Shown: one piece after another, positions 61,300 to 64,000 of the stretch
Numbering within the stretch: the stretch's first letter is position 1
Layout of the letters: each line of letters begins with the position of its first letter
NCBI GenBank assembly: GCA_013076295.1
Contig: RQOL01000893.1
Coordinates: forward strand, 53,523 to 117,522
Reading direction: 5' to 3'
Length of the DNA stretch: 64,000 nt
Source of the DNA: Sanderia malayensis
Lineage: Eukaryota; Cnidaria; Scyphozoa; Semaeostomeae; Pelagiidae
The notes under the pieces: model-generated
Seen by the model: only the letters and a program-made list of their open reading frames with translations
Databases searched by the model: none
What the model was told of the DNA's origin: nothing
Made by a program: the position numbers and the translations under genes

Positions 61300-62220
61300 G
61301 CGTTAATATCACTGAAAACAAGGAAAAGCATGTGTATTTTACTTAGTTTCAGCCGTAAAAACGTAATTTCATGTGTAAGTAGTGTGAATAAATGTTAATA
61401 TCACTGAAAACAAGCAAATGCATGTGTAGTTTACTTAGTTTTAGCTGTAATAACGTGCATTCAAGTGCAATTAGTGTGCAGTAATGTTAATATCACTAAA
61501 AACAAGCAAATGCATGTGTATTTTGTCTAGTTTCAACTGTGAAAACGTAAATTAATATGCAAGTAATGTGATTGAATGTTAATATCACTGAAAACAAGCA
61601 AATGCATGTGTATTTTAAATAGTTTCAACTGTAAAAAAGTAAATTGATCTGCATATAGTGTGAATAAACGTTAAAATCACTGAAAACTAGCAAATGCATT
61701 TGTATTTTACTTAGTTTCAGCTGTAAAAACACGGCTTCATTTGCAATTAAGGTTAATGAACGTTAATATCACTGAAAACAAGGAAAAGCATGTGCATTTT
61801 ACTTAGGTTCAGCCGTAAAAACGTAATTTCATGTGTAAGTAGTGTGAATAAATGTTAATATCACTGAAAACAAGCAAATGCATGTGTAGTTTACTTAGTT
61901 TTAGCTGTAATAACGTGCATTCAAGTGCAATTAGTGTGCAGTAATGTTAATATCACTAAAAACAAGCAAATGCATGTGTATTTTGCTTAGTTTCAACTGT
62001 GAAAACGTAAATTAATATGCAAGTAATGTGATTGAATGTTAATATCACTGAAAACAAGCAAATGCATGTGTATTTTAAATAGTTTCAACTGTAAAAAGTA
62101 AATTGATCTGCATATAGTGTGAATAAACGTTAAAATCACTGAAAACAAGCAAATGCATTTGTATTTTACTTAGTTTCAGCTGTAAAAACACGGCTTCATT
62201 TGCATTTAGGTTAAAACGTT
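61300..62220 (+). repeat. Local tandem duplication of five monomers (2 x about 460 bp)
   Basis: CATGTGTAGTTTACTTAG occurs at 61421 and 61881, with matching flanks including TTTTAAATAGTTTC and GATCTGCATATAG. The outer boundaries (about 61300 and 62220) are approximate. Copies differ by isolated bases, such as TTTTGTCTAG (61522) versus TTTTGCTTAG. Confidence 0.82.
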
Positions 62221-62919
62221 AATATCACTGAAAACAAGGAAAAGCATGTGCATTTTACTTAGTTTCAGCCGTAAAAACGCAATTTCATGTGTAAGTAGTG
62301 TGAATAAATGTTAATATCACTGAAAACAAGCAAATGCTGGCGTATTTTACTTAGTTTCAGCTGTAATAACGTGGATTCATTTGCAATTGTGTGCAGTAAT
62401 GTTAGTATCACTGAAAACAAGCAAATGCTTGCGTATTTTATTTAATTTCAGCTGTAATAATGTGGATTCATGGGCAATTAGTGTCTGTAATGTTAATATC
62501 AAGGAAAACAAGCAAATGCATGTGTATTTTACTTAGGTTCAGCTGTAATAACGTGGATTCATGTGCAATTAGTGTGCAGTAATCTTAGTATCACTGAACA
62601 CAAGTAAATGCATCTTCATTTTACTTAGTTCCGACTGTAATAACGTGGATTTATGTGCAATTAGTGTGCAGTAATGTTAATATCACTGAAAAAAAGCAAA
62701 TGCATGTGTATTTTACTTAGTTTCAGCATTAATAACGTGGATTCATGTGCAAATGGTGTGCAGTAATGTTAATATCACTGAAAACAAGCAAATGAATATG
62801 TATTTTACTTAGTTTCAGCTGTAATAACGTGGATTCATGTGCAATTAGTATGCAGTATTGTTTATACTGAAAACAAGCAAATGCATGTGTATTTTACTTA
62901 GTTTTAGATGTAATAACGT

Positions 62920-62942
62920 GGATTCAAGTTCAATTAGTGTGC
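62920..62942 (+). other. Empty module site, right domain (4)
   Basis: A GTTTATACTG monomer is followed by TTAGTTTTAGATGTAATAAC and GATTCAAGTTCAATTAG, then ATCACTAAAAAC and the CTGTAAAAAAG monomer found right of modules. The insertion box has GTTCAAT for GTGCAAT, so this is a diverged empty copy. Confidence 0.7.
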
Positions 62943-63099
62943 AGTAATATTAATATCACTAAAAACAAGCAAATGCATGTGTATTTTGCTTAGTTTTACC
63001 TGTAAAAAAGTAAATTGATGTGCATATAGTGTGAATAAACGTTAATCACACTGAAAAAAAGCAAAAGCATGTGTATTTTACTTAGTTTCAGCTGTAAAA

Positions 63100-63870
63100 A
63101 CGTAAATTCAGTGTAAGTAGTGTGAATAGATGTTAATATCACTGAAAACAAGCAAATGCATGTAGAATTTACTTAGTTTCAACTATAATAACGTGGATTC
63201 ATGGGCAATTAGTGTGCAGTAATGTTAATATCACTGAAAACAAGCAAATGCATGTTATTTTACTTAGTTTCAGCTGTAATAACTTGGCTTCAAGTGCAAT
63301 TAGTGTGCAGTAATGTTAATACCACTGAAAACAAGCAAATGTATGTGTATTTTACTTAGTTTCAGCTGTAATAGCATGGATTCATGTGCAATTAGTGTGC
63401 GGATTGTTAATACTGAAAACAGCAAATGCGTGTGTATTTTACTTAGTTTTAGCTGTAATAACGTGCATTCAAGTGCAATTAGTGTGCAGTAATGTTAATA
63501 TCACTAAAAACAAGCAAATGCATGTGCATTTTGCTTAGTTTCAACTGTGAAAACGTATATTAATATGCAATTAATGTGATCGAATGTTAATATCACTGAA
63601 AAAAAGCAAATGCATGTGTATTTAATTAGTTTCAACTGTAAAAAAGTAAATTGACGTGCATATAGTGTGAATAACGTTAATATCACTGAAAACAAGGAAA
63701 AGCATGGGTATTTTACTTATTTCAGCCGTAAAAAACGTAATTTCATGGTAAGTAGTGTGAATAAATGTTAATATCACTGAAACAAGCAAATGCATTGTAT
63801 TTTACTTAGTTTTAGCTGTAATAACGTGCATTCAAGTGCAATTATGTGCAGTAATGTTAATATCACTAAA
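63100..63870 (+). other. Indel-rich patch near the right edge
   Basis: Within about 770 bp there are more than ten length changes relative to the common monomers: GCATGTTATTTT, GCGGATTGTTAATAC, GAAAACAGC, GTGTATTTAATTAG, AATAACGTT, ACTTATTTCAG, CATGGTAAG, GAAACAAGC, GCATTGTATTTT and CAATTATGTGC. The 63-codon minus-strand frame at 63504-63695 lies inside it and is not a gene. Confidence 0.75.
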
Positions 63871-64000
63871 AACAAGCAAATGCATGTGTATTTTGCTTAG
63901 TTTCAACTGTGAAAACGTAAATTAATATGCAATTAATGTGATTGAATGTTAATATCACTGAAAACAAGCAAATGCATGTGTATTTTAATTAGTTTCAACT

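Larger units (their letters stand above)
1..64000 (+). repeat. 92-bp satellite array filling the window
   Basis: Head-to-tail monomers in one orientation cover the window except for the module copies and one LINE insertion. Counting between recurring landmarks gives 92 bp: for example, the rare CTGGCG variant recurs at 2816 and 4012 (1196 = 13 x 92) and at 5393 and 6773 (1380 = 15 x 92). The conserved half runs from GTTAATATCACTG through AAATGCATGTG to TTTTACTTAGTTTCA. The other half, about 42 bp, varies by subtype. A minority of monomers are 89 bp, having lost 3 bp so that GTTAATATCACTG reads GTTAATACTG or GTTTATACTG. The array starts and ends mid-monomer, so its true length is unknown. The family is not one I recognise by name. 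No reading frame is maintained, because 92 is not a multiple of three and stops occur in every frame. Confidence 0.98.
53860..64000 (+). repeat. Right domain: module-free satellite
   Basis: Satellite only to the window edge, with no gene-like frame that survives inspection. It contains four unoccupied module sites (about 55327, 57703, 58526 and 62930). It also has a 3.2-kb duplication (55.0 and 58.2 kb), an 824-bp spacing between CTGGCG tags at 57385 and 58209, and a 460-bp duplication (61.3-62.2 kb). The rare AACAGGCCAGCCAATG monomer at 60771, shared with 2071 and 12948, ties it to the left side of the array. Confidence 0.92.

Noticed and set aside
63504..63695. Open frame 63504-63695 (-)
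   Set aside because: Satellite sequence in an indel-rich patch. Neighbouring regular monomers of the same order have stops.
1..64000. CRISPR array (conserved half alternating with variable half)
   Set aside because: The 'spacers' fall into a few recurring families instead of being unique, the 'repeat' is 50 bp and itself varies, and no cas gene is present. A LINE remnant shows eukaryotic DNA.
1..64000. CENP-B box in the monomer
   Set aside because: I looked for the TTCG...CGGG pattern of the mammalian box in the common monomers and did not find it. The centromeric role stays open but is not supported by this motif.
1..64000. The 92-bp monomer as an ancient dimer of two 46-bp halves
   Set aside because: CATGTG occurs in both halves, but its offset is not 46 bp and the rest does not align by eye.

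Overview
The whole window is one tandem satellite array. I see no intact protein-coding gene, tRNA, rRNA, CRISPR array or bacterial-type operon. The unit is an AT-rich monomer of about 92 bp. It repeats head to tail in one orientation from base 1 to base 64000, so roughly 690 copies are present and the array runs off both edges. The only protein-coding relic is the 5'-truncated C-terminus of a LINE reverse transcriptase at about 16.2 kb. That relic is of a type common in animals (CR1/L2-like non-LTR elements), so the source is probably the nuclear genome of an animal with an AT-rich genome. I cannot name the species. Heterochromatin (centromeric, pericentromeric or subtelomeric) is the likely setting, but this is inferred.

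The array has several nested levels. Level 1 is the 92-bp monomer, with a well-conserved 50-bp half and a 42-bp half that falls into about eight subtypes. Level 2 is blocks of 13 to 16 monomers (1196 and 1469 bp). Level 3 is units bounded by a non-satellite 'module' of 205-213 bp, in long (about 2790 bp) and short (about 1685 or 1491 bp) forms. Level 4 is phased long+short units of 4475 bp and composite units of about 7162 bp, repeated in tandem and almost identical by eye.

There are three domains. Left (1-11506): satellite only, with 13-mer and 16-mer blocks. Centre (11507-53859): 18 copies of the module, all in the same place in the monomer and the same orientation. Right (53860-64000): satellite only, with local duplications. 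Both flanking domains contain the unoccupied version of the module's insertion site. The module therefore looks like one insertion that was later copied with its surrounding satellite.

The module and the single LINE fragment at 16006-16400 share a 3'-end sequence. Both fold into the same nested stem-loop with different but compensated base pairs. Both end in a short tandem repeat, and both lie inside short duplicated target sequences. I read the module as the 3' tail of a LINE relative that was amplified by the satellite rather than by retrotransposition.

Several patches (50.7-52.4, 58.1-60.4 and 63.1-63.9 kb) carry dense single-base insertions or deletions relative to their own duplicate copies. 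All the other short open reading frames of 60 codons or more fall in these patches and are almost certainly artefacts of uncorrected sequence or decayed repeats.
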